Assembly (NCBI GenBank): GCA_030151565.1 | Contig: JASLDM010000116.1 | Span: 1-64,000, forward strand | DNA from: Flavobacterium sp. | GTDB taxonomy: Bacteria; Bacteroidota; Bacteroidia; Flavobacteriales; Flavobacteriaceae | Length of the DNA: 64,000 bases | Direction of reading: 5' to 3' | In this document: positions 46,931-55,951 of the stretch, piece by piece | Position numbering within the stretch: the stretch's first letter is position 1 | Layout: the number at the start of each line of letters is the position of its first letter | Notes under the pieces: model-generated | What the model was told of the DNA's origin: nothing | Databases searched by the model: none | What the model saw: the letters and a program-made list of their open reading frames with translations, nothing else | Position numbers and translations under genes: made by a program

Positions 46931-47878
46931 ATGAAAAACATATTCGGATTGTTGTTTTTGTTTAGTCCTTTTATTGGCTGGACAATTCCAACAGAACATT
47001 TAAATAGACCAAGTGAAACAAAAACGTTTTTTTTGGATGATGATTGCGATGCTTGCGGCTGTTCGGCTAATGGAGGAAGTATGGGATATAGCTCTATATT
47101 AGATCAAAATTTCATTGGGATTCGTTATTTTCATCAATATTATAAAAGTAAAGATGGACTTTATAATGATTCTCCTTGGATTGCAGAACGTTTTAATACG
47201 ATTCAATTATGGGCTAAAATTCCGATTCATAAGCGCGTAGATCTTTCGGTATTGGTTCCTTATCAATTTCATAATAGTGCTAAAACTTCTGGTGAACAAT
47301 CAATTTCAGGTTTAGGAGATCTTACTGTTTTGGGGTTGTATAATATTGTTCTCGTAAATTCGGAACATGCATGGCAGCATCAGTGGCATTTAGGTGCTGG
47401 AGTTAAAGCTCCGACAGGTAAGTACAATGCTGAGAACAAGGGCACTGTAAATCCGAGTTTTCAAGTCGGTACTGGAGCCTGGGATTTTTCATTCACAACT
47501 GAATATATGTTCTCTTATAAAGAAATGGGGTTGCAAACATCATTAAATTATACTTTTAAAAGCGAGAATGAAAAGCATTATCAGTTTGGAAATCAGTTTA
47601 GCTATACGAGTACGTTTTTCTATCCAGTACAAGTGAAGGCAATTAACATACTTCCGCAACTTGGAATTGCTGGAGAAGTGTATGCTAGTAATAAAGAATA
47701 CGGAGAACTGGTTAAAGATACTAAAGGATCAATATTTTTTGGAAAAATGGGAGTTGAGGTTGGTTATGATCGATTTTCATTTGGCCTAAATGGATTACTA
47801 CCTATAAGTCAAAACTTAACGGGAGGTAAAGTTGAAGCAAAGTATCGATGGAGTTTAAATCTTAATTATAGTATTTAA
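46931..47878 (+). CDS. outer-membrane beta-barrel-like protein with N-terminal CxxCxC motif
   Basis: Exported protein of 315 residues. After a signal peptide (about 1-20) the mature N-terminus is acidic and carries Cys39, Cys42 and Cys44 in DDDCDACGCSANGGS, which could bind a metal. The rest consists of alternating hydrophobic strands with many aromatic residues and ends in LNLNYSI, as in an outer-membrane barrel, and resembles proteins annotated as transporters. It starts 1 nt after the MbnH-like gene's stop, so the two are coupled. A role in moving a metal or its ligand across the outer membrane is inferred. Confidence 0.72.
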   Translation: MKNIFGLLFLFSPFIGWTIPTEHLNRPSETKTFFLDDDCDACGCSANGGSMGYSSILDQNFIGIRYFHQYYKSKDGLYNDSPWIAERFNTIQLWAKIPIHKRVDLSVLVPYQFHNSAKTSGEQSISGLGDLTVLGLYNIVLVNSEHAWQHQWHLGAGVKAPTGKYNAENKGTVNPSFQVGTGAWDFSFTTEYMFSYKEMGLQTSLNYTFKSENEKHYQFGNQFSYTSTFFYPVQVKAINILPQLGIAGEVYASNKEYGELVKDTKGSIFFGKMGVEVGYDRFSFGLNGLLPISQNLTGGKVEAKYRWSLNLNYSI

Positions 47879-47882
47879 AAAT

Positions 47883-47910
47883 AAAAAAGGGCGCTGAGGC
47901 GCCCTTTTTT
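47883..47910. terminator. bidirectional terminator between the MbnH locus and lysS
   Basis: A-run, GC-rich stem GGGCGC/GCGCCC with a TGAG loop and T-run between converging genes. Confidence 0.92.
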
Positions 47911-47916
47911 ATTTTT

Positions 47917-49617
47917 TTAGTTTTGGTAGACAACGTATTTGATATCTTCTTCAGAAACTACTTTCGTTAAGTTATGTGAAGAAAGCGCTTTCATTGCTTT
48001 GTCCCATTTTTTTCCGCTTAAAGCAGCTTGGACTTTTAATGCTCCAATTTCTATTTTATTTTCATTTTTTTCTAAAATCTGAATGATTATTTTTTCTTCA
48101 TCCGTTAACTCCACTGTTGGTGCTGTTTTTTCAGGGCGCATTTGTGGGAAAAATAAAACCTCTTGAATTGAAGGATTATTCGTTAAGAACATAATCAAAC
48201 GATCCATTCCAATTCCTAAACCTGATGTTGGAGGCATTCCATATTCTAATGCTCTTAAGAAATCTTGGTCGATAAACATAGCTTCGTCATCTCCGCGTTC
48301 AGATAGAGCCATTTGCGCTTCAAAACGTTCTCTTTGATCAATTGGATCGTTTAGTTCTGAATACGCATTTGCAATTTCTTTACCACAAACCATTAACTCA
48401 AAGCGTTCTGTTAATTCTGGGTTATCACGATGTGCTTTTGTTAAAGGAGACATTTCTTTAGGGTAATCAGTGATGAAAGTAGGCTGAATGTAATTTCCTT
48501 CACATTTCTCTCCAAAGATCTCATCAATTAATTTCCCTTTACCCATAGTTTCATCTACAGGTATTCCCATTTCTAAAGCAGCTTTTCTAATTTCCTCTTC
48601 TGTTTTTCCTGTGATGTCGAAACCAGTAAACTCTTTAATAGAGTCTGCCATTGTGATGCGCTTGTATGGTGCTTTGAAACTGATTTGATGGTCGCCAAAG
48701 GTAGCTTCTGTCGATCCGTTAACAGCAATTGCACAATGTTCTAATAGACGCTCAGTAAAGTCCATCATCCAGTTGTAATCTTTGTAAGCTACATAGATTT
48801 CCATTGCAGTAAATTCAGGGTTGTGTGTTCTATCCATTCCTTCATTACGGAAGTTTTTAGAAAACTCATAAACACCATCAAATCCACCAACAATCAAACG
48901 TTTTAAATATAACTCGTTGGCAATTCTCAAATATAAAGGAATATCTAAAGCATTGTGATGTGTTATAAATGGACGTGCAGCGGCTCCACCAGGTATAGAT
49001 TGCAAAATAGGTGTTTCTACTTCCATATATCCGGCTTCATTAAAGAAGTTACGCATCGCAGTAAATAACTTTGTACGCTTGATAAAAATGTCTTTATTTA
49101 ATGGATTTACAACTAAATCTACGTAACGCATTCTATAGCGCAATTCAGGATCTGTAAAAGCGTCAAATATATGTCCTTCTGCATCTGTTTTTGGCAAAGG
49201 CAATGGACGTAATGATTTACTTAAAAGTGTAAGTTTTTGTACACGTAAAGTTTTCTCACCTACTTTTGTTGTAAAAAGAGTTCCTTCAATACCGATAAAG
49301 TCACCTAAGTCGATAAGTTTTTTATAGATTTCGTTATAAAGAGTTTTGTCTTCTCCTGGGCAAATCTCGTCTCTGTTGATGTATAACTGAATTCTTCCTT
49401 CACTGTCTTGGATTTCAGCGAAAGAAGCTTTTCCTTGAATTCTTGAAGACATTAATCTTCCTGCCACAATTACCTGCTTATCTTCCTCAAAATCGTCCTT
49501 GATTTGCTTCGACGTGTGATCAACAGCAAATAGGTTCGCAGGATAAGGATTTACACCGAGTGCTTGTAGCTTGCTCAGTTTTTCTCTTCTGATGATTTCT
49601 TGTTCTGAAAGTTGCAT
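47917..49617 (-). CDS. lysS: lysyl-tRNA synthetase, class II
   Basis: Class II lysyl-tRNA synthetase of 566 residues. The N-terminal OB-fold anticodon domain (about 50-150) precedes the catalytic core: motif 1 FMEVETPILQSIPGGAAARPF-type residues near 195, motif 2 FRNEGMDRTHNPEFTAME near residue 255 and motif 3 GLGIGMDRLIMFLTN near residue 470. A C-terminal extension of about 75 residues after motif 3 is seen in Bacteroidota. It is transcribed alone from an exact -7 box. Confidence 0.96.
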   Translation of the reverse strand: MQLSEQEIIRREKLSKLQALGVNPYPANLFAVDHTSKQIKDDFEEDKQVIVAGRLMSSRIQGKASFAEIQDSEGRIQLYINRDEICPGEDKTLYNEIYKKLIDLGDFIGIEGTLFTTKVGEKTLRVQKLTLLSKSLRPLPLPKTDAEGHIFDAFTDPELRYRMRYVDLVVNPLNKDIFIKRTKLFTAMRNFFNEAGYMEVETPILQSIPGGAAARPFITHHNALDIPLYLRIANELYLKRLIVGGFDGVYEFSKNFRNEGMDRTHNPEFTAMEIYVAYKDYNWMMDFTERLLEHCAIAVNGSTEATFGDHQISFKAPYKRITMADSIKEFTGFDITGKTEEEIRKAALEMGIPVDETMGKGKLIDEIFGEKCEGNYIQPTFITDYPKEMSPLTKAHRDNPELTERFELMVCGKEIANAYSELNDPIDQRERFEAQMALSERGDDEAMFIDQDFLRALEYGMPPTSGLGIGMDRLIMFLTNNPSIQEVLFFPQMRPEKTAPTVELTDEEKIIIQILEKNENKIEIGALKVQAALSGKKWDKAMKALSSHNLTKVVSEEDIKYVVYQN

Positions 49618-49642
49618 AATAATTGTGATTTATATAAGAAGG

Positions 49643-49650
49643 CAAATATA
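49643..49650 (-). promoter_or_regulatory. promoter -7 box for lysS
   Basis: On the minus strand TATATTTG, 25 nt before the ATG at 49617. A TTG equivalent at 49673-49675 gives a 22-nt spacer. Confidence 0.6.
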
Positions 49651-49816
49651 GTTATTATTTGAAAGTGCGGCAATTGCTAGGACTGAAATCACTAAAAAGA
49701 GTCGAGTTTTAGGGATTAATAATCAAAATCTGTTTCAACATCCGAAAGCAAGGCGTAAAAAAGTTGAAGGTTTGCTGAAAAAGAACGAAATTTGTAAGAT
49801 ATAAATATTAATAAGT

Positions 49817-49981
49817 ATGAGTTTTTGGAGAGTTTTGCTATCAATTTTCGCCCCTCCTTTGGCAGTTTTGGATAAAGGATGTGGGTCTATTTTGATTGTT
49901 TTATTATTGACGATATGTGGATGGGTTCCAGGTGTTATAGCGGCTTTGGTAATTTTAAATAATCCAAAATACAATAAATAG
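49817..49981 (+). CDS. YqaE/Pmp3-family small membrane protein
   Basis: Protein of only 54 residues (MSFWRVLLSIFAPPLAVLDK at the start). It has two membrane spans with the Pmp3/YqaE signature: FAPPLAV in the first and LLLTICGWVPGVIAAL in the second, followed by NNPKYNK. Homologues affect membrane potential and salt tolerance in yeast and plants; the bacterial role is unclear. It ends 2 nt before lipB, so they are probably co-transcribed. Only a near-consensus -7 box (AAATTTG) is visible upstream. A longer frame on the opposite strand is a shadow. Confidence 0.9.
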   Translation: MSFWRVLLSIFAPPLAVLDKGCGSILIVLLLTICGWVPGVIAALVILNNPKYNK

Positions 49982-49983
49982 AT

Positions 49984-50685
49984 ATGAATAAAAAAGTAAA
50001 AATCATTGACTTAGGTCTTAAGGATTATAAAGAAACTTGGGATTACCAAGAGGAGTTGTTTCAAAGTATTCTTGATATTAAAGTGGCTAATCGACGCAAT
50101 GAAGAAGAGAACGAAACTCCAAATTATCTTTTATTTGTCGAGCATCCACATGTTTATACTTTAGGTAAAAGTGGCGATTTCTCAAATATGTTGTTAGATG
50201 AGGAGCAGTTAAAAGAAAAAGGAGCTACTTTTTATAAAATAAATCGAGGGGGAGATATAACCTATCACGGACCTGGGCAAATTGTCGGATATCCGATTGT
50301 TGATTTAGAAAATTTTTTCACGGATATTCATAAATATCTTCGATTCCTAGAAGAGGCAATTATTTTGACATTAAAAGAATACGGTATTGAATCGGGACGT
50401 AGTGAAGGTGAAACTGGCGTATGGTTGGGAGTAGGAACTCCATTTGCACGTAAGATATGTGCTATGGGTGTACGCGCCTCTCGTTGGGTGACTATGCATG
50501 GATTTGCTTTTAATGTAAATTCTGATCTTGGTTATTTTGATAACATCATTCCTTGTGGAATTCGAGGTAAGGGGGTTACTTCTTTAAATGTTGAATTAGG
50601 GGTTGATAAAGTTGATGAGGATGCGGTAGAAGCAAAAATTATAAAACATTTTTCTGATTTATTTGAAGCAGAAATGGTGCGATAA
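49984..50685 (+). CDS. lipB: lipoyl(octanoyl) transferase
   Basis: LipB of 233 residues, moving the octanoyl group from acyl carrier protein to lipoyl domains as the first step of protein lipoylation. The conserved RGGDITYHGPGQIVGYPI is near residue 87, the lysine motif ARKICAMGVRASRWVTMHGFAFNV near residue 157, and the nucleophile cysteine in NIIPCGIRGKGVTSL near residue 192. It is coupled to the small YqaE gene. The next step would need LipA, not encoded in this window. Confidence 0.95.
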   Translation: MNKKVKIIDLGLKDYKETWDYQEELFQSILDIKVANRRNEEENETPNYLLFVEHPHVYTLGKSGDFSNMLLDEEQLKEKGATFYKINRGGDITYHGPGQIVGYPIVDLENFFTDIHKYLRFLEEAIILTLKEYGIESGRSEGETGVWLGVGTPFARKICAMGVRASRWVTMHGFAFNVNSDLGYFDNIIPCGIRGKGVTSLNVELGVDKVDEDAVEAKIIKHFSDLFEAEMVR

Positions 50686-50691
50686 TAGTGT

Positions 50692-50720
50692 AAGCCAATC
50701 TCTAAAGGATTGGTTTTCTT
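50692..50720 (+). terminator. terminator after lipB
   Basis: Stem CCAATC/GATTGG with a seven-base loop, followed by a T-rich run, just past the stop. Confidence 0.7.
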
Positions 50721-50788
50721 ATTTATATTTTAATCATGCTGTTTTTGTAATGGGACAGCGATTGATATTTAATGAAATGTTTTTTTAA

Positions 50789-50806
50789 TTTGTACTTTTG
50801 TACAAA
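50789..50806 (+). promoter_or_regulatory. rpe promoter -7 box inside a palindrome
   Basis: TACTTTTG (50793-50800) is an exact -7 box, 17 nt before the ATG. It is embedded in a perfect 7-bp inverted repeat TTTGTAC/GTACAAA with a TTTT centre, which could be a repressor site covering the promoter. Confidence 0.55.
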
Positions 50807-50817
50807 CAATACAACTT

Positions 50818-51480
50818 ATGAAAAATACTTTGATTGCTCCATCTATTTTGGCAGCAGATTTTGCAAACCTTCAACGTGATATTGAAATGGTTAATGCGAG
50901 TCAAGCAGATTGGTTTCACATCGATATTATGGATGGCGTTTTTGTGCCTAATATTTCATTCGGGATGCCTGTTTTGGAGGCGATTTCTAAACACGCAAAG
51001 AAAACGATTGATGTACATTTAATGATTGTTGATCCTGATCGTTATATTAAGACATTTAAAGATCTTGGTGCAGATGTTTTAACAGTGCACTATGAGGCTT
51101 GTACTCATTTACACCGTACGTTGCAAGCTATTAAAGCTGAAGGAATGCAAGCGGGAGTTGCATTAAATCCTCATACAAATGTTGCTTTGTTAGAAGATGT
51201 AATTCAAGATATTGATTTGGTTTGTATTATGAGCGTTAATCCAGGATTTGGAGGGCAAAGTTTTATTGAGCATACTTATGAAAAAGTACGCAAGTTAAAA
51301 GCAATGATTGATGCTAAGGGAGCTTCGACAAAAATCGAAATCGATGGCGGAGTTACAACAGCAAATGCTAAGGAGTTAGTAGCTGCTGGAGCGGATGTTT
51401 TAGTAGCAGGTAGTTTTGTTTTTCGTTCTGAAAATCAATTGGAGACTGTTGCTGAATTGAAAGCTGTAGCTTGCTCTTAA
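50818..51480 (+). CDS. rpe: ribulose-phosphate 3-epimerase
   Basis: TIM-barrel enzyme of 220 residues, interconverting ribulose-5-phosphate and xylulose-5-phosphate in the pentose phosphate pathway. Signature motifs are IAPSILAADFANL at the N-terminus, WFHIDIMDGVFVPNISFG near residue 31, DVHLMI near residue 66, SVNPGFGGQSFI near residue 140 and IDGGVTTANAKELVAAGAD near residue 175. It is a single-gene unit with its own promoter and terminator. Confidence 0.96.
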   Translation: MKNTLIAPSILAADFANLQRDIEMVNASQADWFHIDIMDGVFVPNISFGMPVLEAISKHAKKTIDVHLMIVDPDRYIKTFKDLGADVLTVHYEACTHLHRTLQAIKAEGMQAGVALNPHTNVALLEDVIQDIDLVCIMSVNPGFGGQSFIEHTYEKVRKLKAMIDAKGASTKIEIDGGVTTANAKELVAAGADVLVAGSFVFRSENQLETVAELKAVACS

Positions 51481-51513
51481 GAATCAATTTTTTTATTAGA
51501 GATTTAAGTATAC

Positions 51514-51547
51514 AAAAAGCGGTTTAGACTTTTCTAAACCGCTTTTT
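51514..51547. terminator. bidirectional terminator between rpe and the universal stress gene
   Basis: Perfect 15-bp stem including A- and T-runs (AAAAAGCGGTTTAGA and its complement) with a CTTT loop, between converging genes. Confidence 0.93.
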
Positions 51548-51562
51548 GTTGAAAATAAAATT

Positions 51563-52435
51563 TTATTTATAGAGTTTTACAAAGAGTATACAAGTGTCTG
51601 TCGAACGCTGGAAAACATCATGAGCAACGCTCCCCATAAAAATATCTTTAATTCCCGCAGAACCCTTAACACCTAAAATAAGCATGTTTGCTTTTTTCTG
51701 TTTGCAATATTTTAAGAGTGTCGTTGCAATGCTTTTATCTTCGGCTGGAACTGTTTCAATATCTGAATGTAAGGCGTATTTTTGATTCCAAGTATTTCGT
51801 TTGCGATCGATATCTAATAAGGTTTCTTTTTTGATGTCTTTATCAGTCATACTTGGCAAAAATCCCCAATTAAATTTAGAAATGTAAACTGCTGAATGGG
51901 TTATTTTTTGACCTTTGGAATTGTTTTCAAATCGATCAGCCCAACTCATCACTAAAGAAGTATATCTTGAGAAATCAATTGCATTGATGATGGTTGTAAT
52001 TGGAGAAATAAAAGTTTCAGGAACAAGAAGTGTTGCACAAGGTAAAACTCGAATTAACTTATGGGCTAAGCCTCCGTTGCCATCTAATTCTTGTTTATTT
52101 CCGAGAACCAATAAGTCGATAGGCTGGTTCTTATAGAGATTCATAAATGCAATCTCAGAATAGCTTTCCATTTTTACAATTATATCAAATGTATAAGAAT
52201 GATTTGATTCCTTTATTTTGGATGTAATTCGTTGGGTTATTTTTGCAATAATTTGATTGATGCGTTCGGGAATTAAAAGCTCCTTAGGGATTTCTCCTAT
52301 TTTTAAGTTATGTATAAAGGTGATTTTTTCAATTGATAGGATTTGATTAAGTATCTTGGCATACTGAATTAGATATTGATCCATTTCTGATAAATCAAGT
52401 CCTATTGTTATGTTTAAAGGTTTTTCTTGTGTCAT
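51563..52435 (-). CDS. universal stress protein (tandem USP domains)
   Basis: Cytoplasmic protein of 290 residues made of two USP-like halves (about 1-145 and 150-290). The second half ends with the nucleotide-binding motif LILGVKGSAGIKDIFMGSVAHDVF, close to the G-2x-G-9x-G-S/T pattern of ATP-binding USPs; the first half has a degenerate version near LVLGNKQELDGNGG. The gene starts 3 nt after the BCCT carrier gene's stop, so they form an operon. In Halomonas a USP regulates an adjacent osmolyte transporter, and a similar role is an inference here. Confidence 0.86.
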   Translation of the reverse strand: MTQEKPLNITIGLDLSEMDQYLIQYAKILNQILSIEKITFIHNLKIGEIPKELLIPERINQIIAKITQRITSKIKESNHSYTFDIIVKMESYSEIAFMNLYKNQPIDLLVLGNKQELDGNGGLAHKLIRVLPCATLLVPETFISPITTIINAIDFSRYTSLVMSWADRFENNSKGQKITHSAVYISKFNWGFLPSMTDKDIKKETLLDIDRKRNTWNQKYALHSDIETVPAEDKSIATTLLKYCKQKKANMLILGVKGSAGIKDIFMGSVAHDVFQRSTDTCILFVKLYK

Positions 52436-52438
52436 AAT

Positions 52439-54028
52439 TTAGCTGTTTTGTTGTTCATCCATCAATTCTGCAATAATATCTTTGTAGCTTTTTTCTTCTT
52501 TTGATTTTAGTTTTTTGTCGTGTCTTCGAAGTTCTTCTTGTAGACCTTTGTGCAAACTATAACACATGATTAGTATAATGATAGCAAAAGGAATACCTGT
52601 AATGATTACGGCGGTTTGCAAAGCATTTAAGCCACCACCCCAAAGTAAAATTATAGCAATAAAACCTTGAATAAATGACCAAAATACACGTTGCCAAACG
52701 GGTGTGTATTCTGCACTTCCAGAAGTGATATTGTCTACAACTAATGAGCCTGAATCTGAAGATGTAATGAAAAAGGTGAAAACCAATATAATTGCAATGA
52801 CAGATAGGAATTTTGTAAAAGGGAAGTTTTCTAAGAAAACAAAAAGAGCTGTCGAAATATCTTCTTGAACAGCAGTTACCATCTCCATATTTCCTTCCAT
52901 TATAAATTTAATTGCGCTTCCTCCGAAAACATTCATCCATAAAAGCGTGATTAGAGCAGGAATGATAAGAACCCCAAGAATAAACTCTTTTACAGTTCTT
53001 CCTTTGGAGATTCTAGCAATGAAACTACCTACAAATGGAGACCAAGCAATCCACCAAGCCCAATAAAAAATAGTCCATGCGTTTTGCCAACCACTATTTT
53101 GAAAGTTGTCATTCCATGTACTTATATCGATAAAGTTAGCTAAGTAAGACCCTGTATTTTGAATATACCCTTTTAAAATATATAGGGTTGGGCCTAGGAT
53201 GAATATTAAAAGCATTAAACTCAGAGCTAAAATCATATTTCCTCTGCTCAAAAGTTTTACACCTTTGTCTAAACCAGAAAAAACAGATATTGTTGCGATA
53301 GAGATTACAATTAAAATCATGATGGATTGTATTAATGGGGATATTTCCCATCCAAAAACAAAACGCAATCCAGCGCTGATTTGCGTTACTCCTAATCCTA
53401 GTGAGGTAGAAAGTCCGAATACAGTTGCTAGAGCAGATAATATATCGATACAATGTCCCCACCATCCGTGTATTTTTTCTCCCCAAAAAGGATAGAAAAG
53501 AGAGCGGAAAGTCATTGGTAGTTTTCTATTGAAAGAAAAGAAGGCTAATCCAAGGCCAACTATGGCATATATAGCCCAAGCGTGTAGTCCCCAATGTAAT
53601 CCCGTGAAGTTAAGTGCTTGTATTGCAGCTTGAGTAGAATCACCAACGGGTCTTGGGGGAGAGGCAAAGTGCGAAACAGGTTCTGCTACACTGTAAAACA
53701 TTATTCCTATTCCCATTCCAGCACTAAAAAGCATGGCGAACCAAGACAGTTTGCTAAACTCTGGTTCGGCCTCATCACCGCCTAAACGGATTTTTCCAAA
53801 CTTACTAAAAGCAAGGTAAACACTAAAAATAAGAATGATATTGACAGTAACAATCAGAAACCAACCTAAACTAGAGGTGATGTTTTTTTGTGTTGCAGTA
53901 AACCATTGGTCAATTTTGGTAGGAAATAATAAACAGAAAATTAAAGCGCTTATTATTAGAGCTATGGATGTGAAAAAAACAGGGGGGTTGATGACCAGTT
54001 TTTTTTGTTCAATTGATTTTTTTATCAT
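52439..54028 (-). CDS. BCCT-family (betaine/choline/carnitine-type) transporter
   Basis: Inner-membrane secondary transporter of 529 residues with twelve predicted spans. BCCT landmarks are [26 protein letters not shown] near residue 91, [12 protein letters not shown] near residue 144, and the aromatic substrate-box region [27 protein letters not shown] near residue 325. Substrates of the family are quaternary or tertiary amines. Because a trimethylamine monooxygenase gene lies about 10 kb away, trimethylamine is a plausible substrate (compare TmaT of Myroides), though betaine or choline is equally allowed by sequence alone. The charged C-terminal tail resembles osmosensing tails. Confidence 0.9.
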   Translation of the reverse strand: MIKKSIEQKKLVINPPVFFTSIALIISALIFCLLFPTKIDQWFTATQKNITSSLGWFLIVTVNIILIFSVYLAFSKFGKIRLGGDEAEPEFSKLSWFAMLFSAGMGIGIMFYSVAEPVSHFASPPRPVGDSTQAAIQALNFTGLHWGLHAWAIYAIVGLGLAFFSFNRKLPMTFRSLFYPFWGEKIHGWWGHCIDILSALATVFGLSTSLGLGVTQISAGLRFVFGWEISPLIQSIMILIVISIATISVFSGLDKGVKLLSRGNMILALSLMLLIFILGPTLYILKGYIQNTGSYLANFIDISTWNDNFQNSGWQNAWTIFYWAWWIAWSPFVGSFIARISKGRTVKEFILGVLIIPALITLLWMNVFGGSAIKFIMEGNMEMVTAVQEDISTALFVFLENFPFTKFLSVIAIILVFTFFITSSDSGSLVVDNITSGSAEYTPVWQRVFWSFIQGFIAIILLWGGGLNALQTAVIITGIPFAIIILIMCYSLHKGLQEELRRHDKKLKSKEEKSYKDIIAELMDEQQNS

Positions 54029-54082
54029 GAGTTATTCTATTTTATGACTTATTTAGATAACCCAGCACTTTATAAAAGATCT

Positions 54083-54090
54083 CAAAGATA
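54083..54090 (-). promoter_or_regulatory. promoter -7 box of the BCCT-usp operon
   Basis: On the minus strand TATCTTTG, an exact -7 match, 54 nt before the ATG at 54028. Confidence 0.55.
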
Positions 54091-54171
54091 GAGAAGGAAG
54101 TAAATATAAATGTATTTTTTACTTAGGCGTTTTAAAGAATTAAACGTTTCGGATAAAAAGTACTGAATGTA

Positions 54172-54207
54172 ATTAAAAATAAACGGCTACTTTTTAAGTA
54201 GCCGTTT
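54172..54207 (-). terminator. terminator after pruA
   Basis: Perfect 12-bp stem AAACGGCTACTT/AAGTAGCCGTTT with a three-base loop and, on the minus strand, a T-rich run after it. Confidence 0.85.
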
Positions 54208-54222
54208 ATAAGTTTATTTTGA

Positions 54223-55848
54223 TTATCCTAAAAAAGGATATTTGTAATCCGTTGCAGGAATAAAAGTTTCCTTGATTGTTCTAGGTGAAACCCAACGCAA
54301 CAAGTTTAAGATAGAACCTGCTTTGTCATTTGTACCTGAAGCTCTTGCGCCTCCAAATGGTTGCTGTCCAACAACTGCTCCTGTAGGTTTGTCATTGATA
54401 TAGAAGTTACCTGCTGCATTTGTTAATGCTTCTGTAGCTTCTACAATTGCGTAACGGCATTGAGAAAATATAGCTCCTGTTAAAGCATATGCAGAAGTTT
54501 CGTCAACTAATTTCAATGTCTCTAACCATTTTGCATCTTCATAAACGTAGATAGTTAAAACAGGACCGAATAATTCGGTTTTCATAGTTTCATATTGAGG
54601 GTTAGTTGTTACAATTACAGTTGGCTCAATAAAGTAACCTACAGATTTATCATAATTACCACCAGCTACAATTTCAGCATCAGCATCTTGTTTTGCTTGA
54701 TCAATGTATTTCGCTAATTTATTAAAAGAGCTTTCTGAGATTACAGAAGATACGAAGTTTGTTGGATCTTCTGGACTTCCCATTTTGATAGTTTGCATAT
54801 CTGCTACCATAAAGTCTTTTACAGCATTCCATAAAGAAGAAGGGATGTAAGCTCTTGATGCAGCAGAACATTTTTGACCTTGGTATTCAAAAGCACCTCT
54901 TGTTAAGGCAACAGCAACTTCTTTTGCATCAGCAGAAGGGTGCGCAACTACGAAGTCTTTTCCTCCTGTTTCTCCAACAATACGCGGATATGTTTTGTAG
55001 TTGTTGATGTTTTTACCAATTGTTTCCCACATACTGTTGAATACAGCTGTTGATCCAGTGAAGTGAATTCCTGCAAAATCAGGACTTGCTAAAAGTGTAT
55101 CGGTGATCATTGCAGAATCTCCATAGATTACGTTGATTACACCATCAGGAAGACCAGCTTTTTTGAAAATCTCAACAATTACGTTTGCTGAATAAATTTG
55201 TGTTGCACTAGGTTTCCAAACAACTACATTTCCCATCAAAGCTACTGAAGAAGGTAAGTTTCCAGAAATAGCTGTGAAGTTAAAAGGAGTGATTGCATAA
55301 ACAAATCCTTCAAGTGGACGGTGTTCTAAACGATTCCAAACTCCATCTGTAGATGTAGGTTGTTCCGCATAGATTTGAGACATATATTCAACATTGTATC
55401 TCAAGAAATCTATAAACTCACACGCTGAATCAATTTCAGCTTGGTGTAATGTTTTTGCTTGAGCGATCATTGTTGCAGCGTTTAATTTTGCACGGTATGG
55501 ACCTGCAATTAATTCTGCTGCTTTTAAGAAAATAGCTGCTCTATGTTCCCAAGGCATTTTTGACCATTCTTTTCTAGCTTCAAGAGCGGTAGAGATTGCT
55601 TTTTCAACCAAAGGTTTGTCTGCAACGTGATATTTTCCTAAATTATGTTTGTGATCAAAAGGAGGGAATAAGTTCTTAGTATTTCCTGTTTTAATCTCTT
55701 CTCCTCCGATGTATAGAGGGATGTCAACAGTTTGATTATATTGTTCTTTAAAAGAGTTTAATGTAAGTTCTCTTTCTTTAGTTCCTGGCGCATAAGATTT
55801 AACAGGTTCGTTAAACGCTTTCGGAACAGTGTAGATTCCTTTTGGCAT
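54223..55848 (-). CDS. pruA: L-glutamate gamma-semialdehyde dehydrogenase
   Basis: Aldehyde dehydrogenase of 541 residues, the 1-pyrroline-5-carboxylate dehydrogenase that oxidises glutamate semialdehyde to glutamate with NAD in proline catabolism. The general-base motif VGETGGKDFVVAHPSA is near residue 290, and the nucleophile cysteine is in FEYQGQKCSAASRAYIP near residue 325. The C-terminal GAVVGQQPFGGARASGTNDKAGS is typical of this subfamily. It is the single-function form; proline dehydrogenase is not in the window. Confidence 0.95.
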   Translation of the reverse strand: MPKGIYTVPKAFNEPVKSYAPGTKERELTLNSFKEQYNQTVDIPLYIGGEEIKTGNTKNLFPPFDHKHNLGKYHVADKPLVEKAISTALEARKEWSKMPWEHRAAIFLKAAELIAGPYRAKLNAATMIAQAKTLHQAEIDSACEFIDFLRYNVEYMSQIYAEQPTSTDGVWNRLEHRPLEGFVYAITPFNFTAISGNLPSSVALMGNVVVWKPSATQIYSANVIVEIFKKAGLPDGVINVIYGDSAMITDTLLASPDFAGIHFTGSTAVFNSMWETIGKNINNYKTYPRIVGETGGKDFVVAHPSADAKEVAVALTRGAFEYQGQKCSAASRAYIPSSLWNAVKDFMVADMQTIKMGSPEDPTNFVSSVISESSFNKLAKYIDQAKQDADAEIVAGGNYDKSVGYFIEPTVIVTTNPQYETMKTELFGPVLTIYVYEDAKWLETLKLVDETSAYALTGAIFSQCRYAIVEATEALTNAAGNFYINDKPTGAVVGQQPFGGARASGTNDKAGSILNLLRWVSPRTIKETFIPATDYKYPFLG

Positions 55849-55888
55849 GATGTTTTTATTTTAATCGGTTATACTTTATAACGAAATA

Positions 55889-55896
55889 CAAAGGTA
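55889..55896 (-). promoter_or_regulatory. promoter -7 box for pruA
   Basis: On the minus strand TACCTTTG, an exact -7 match, 40 nt before the ATG at 55848. Confidence 0.55.
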
Positions 55897-55951
55897 ACGA
55901 AAATTAGTGAATTTGGTAATGACTCTGAAATGTAAAAGGATTAATAAAGCG

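Noticed and set aside
49735..49974. 79-codon frame on the minus strand
   Set aside because: It is the antisense shadow of the well-supported YqaE/Pmp3 gene.
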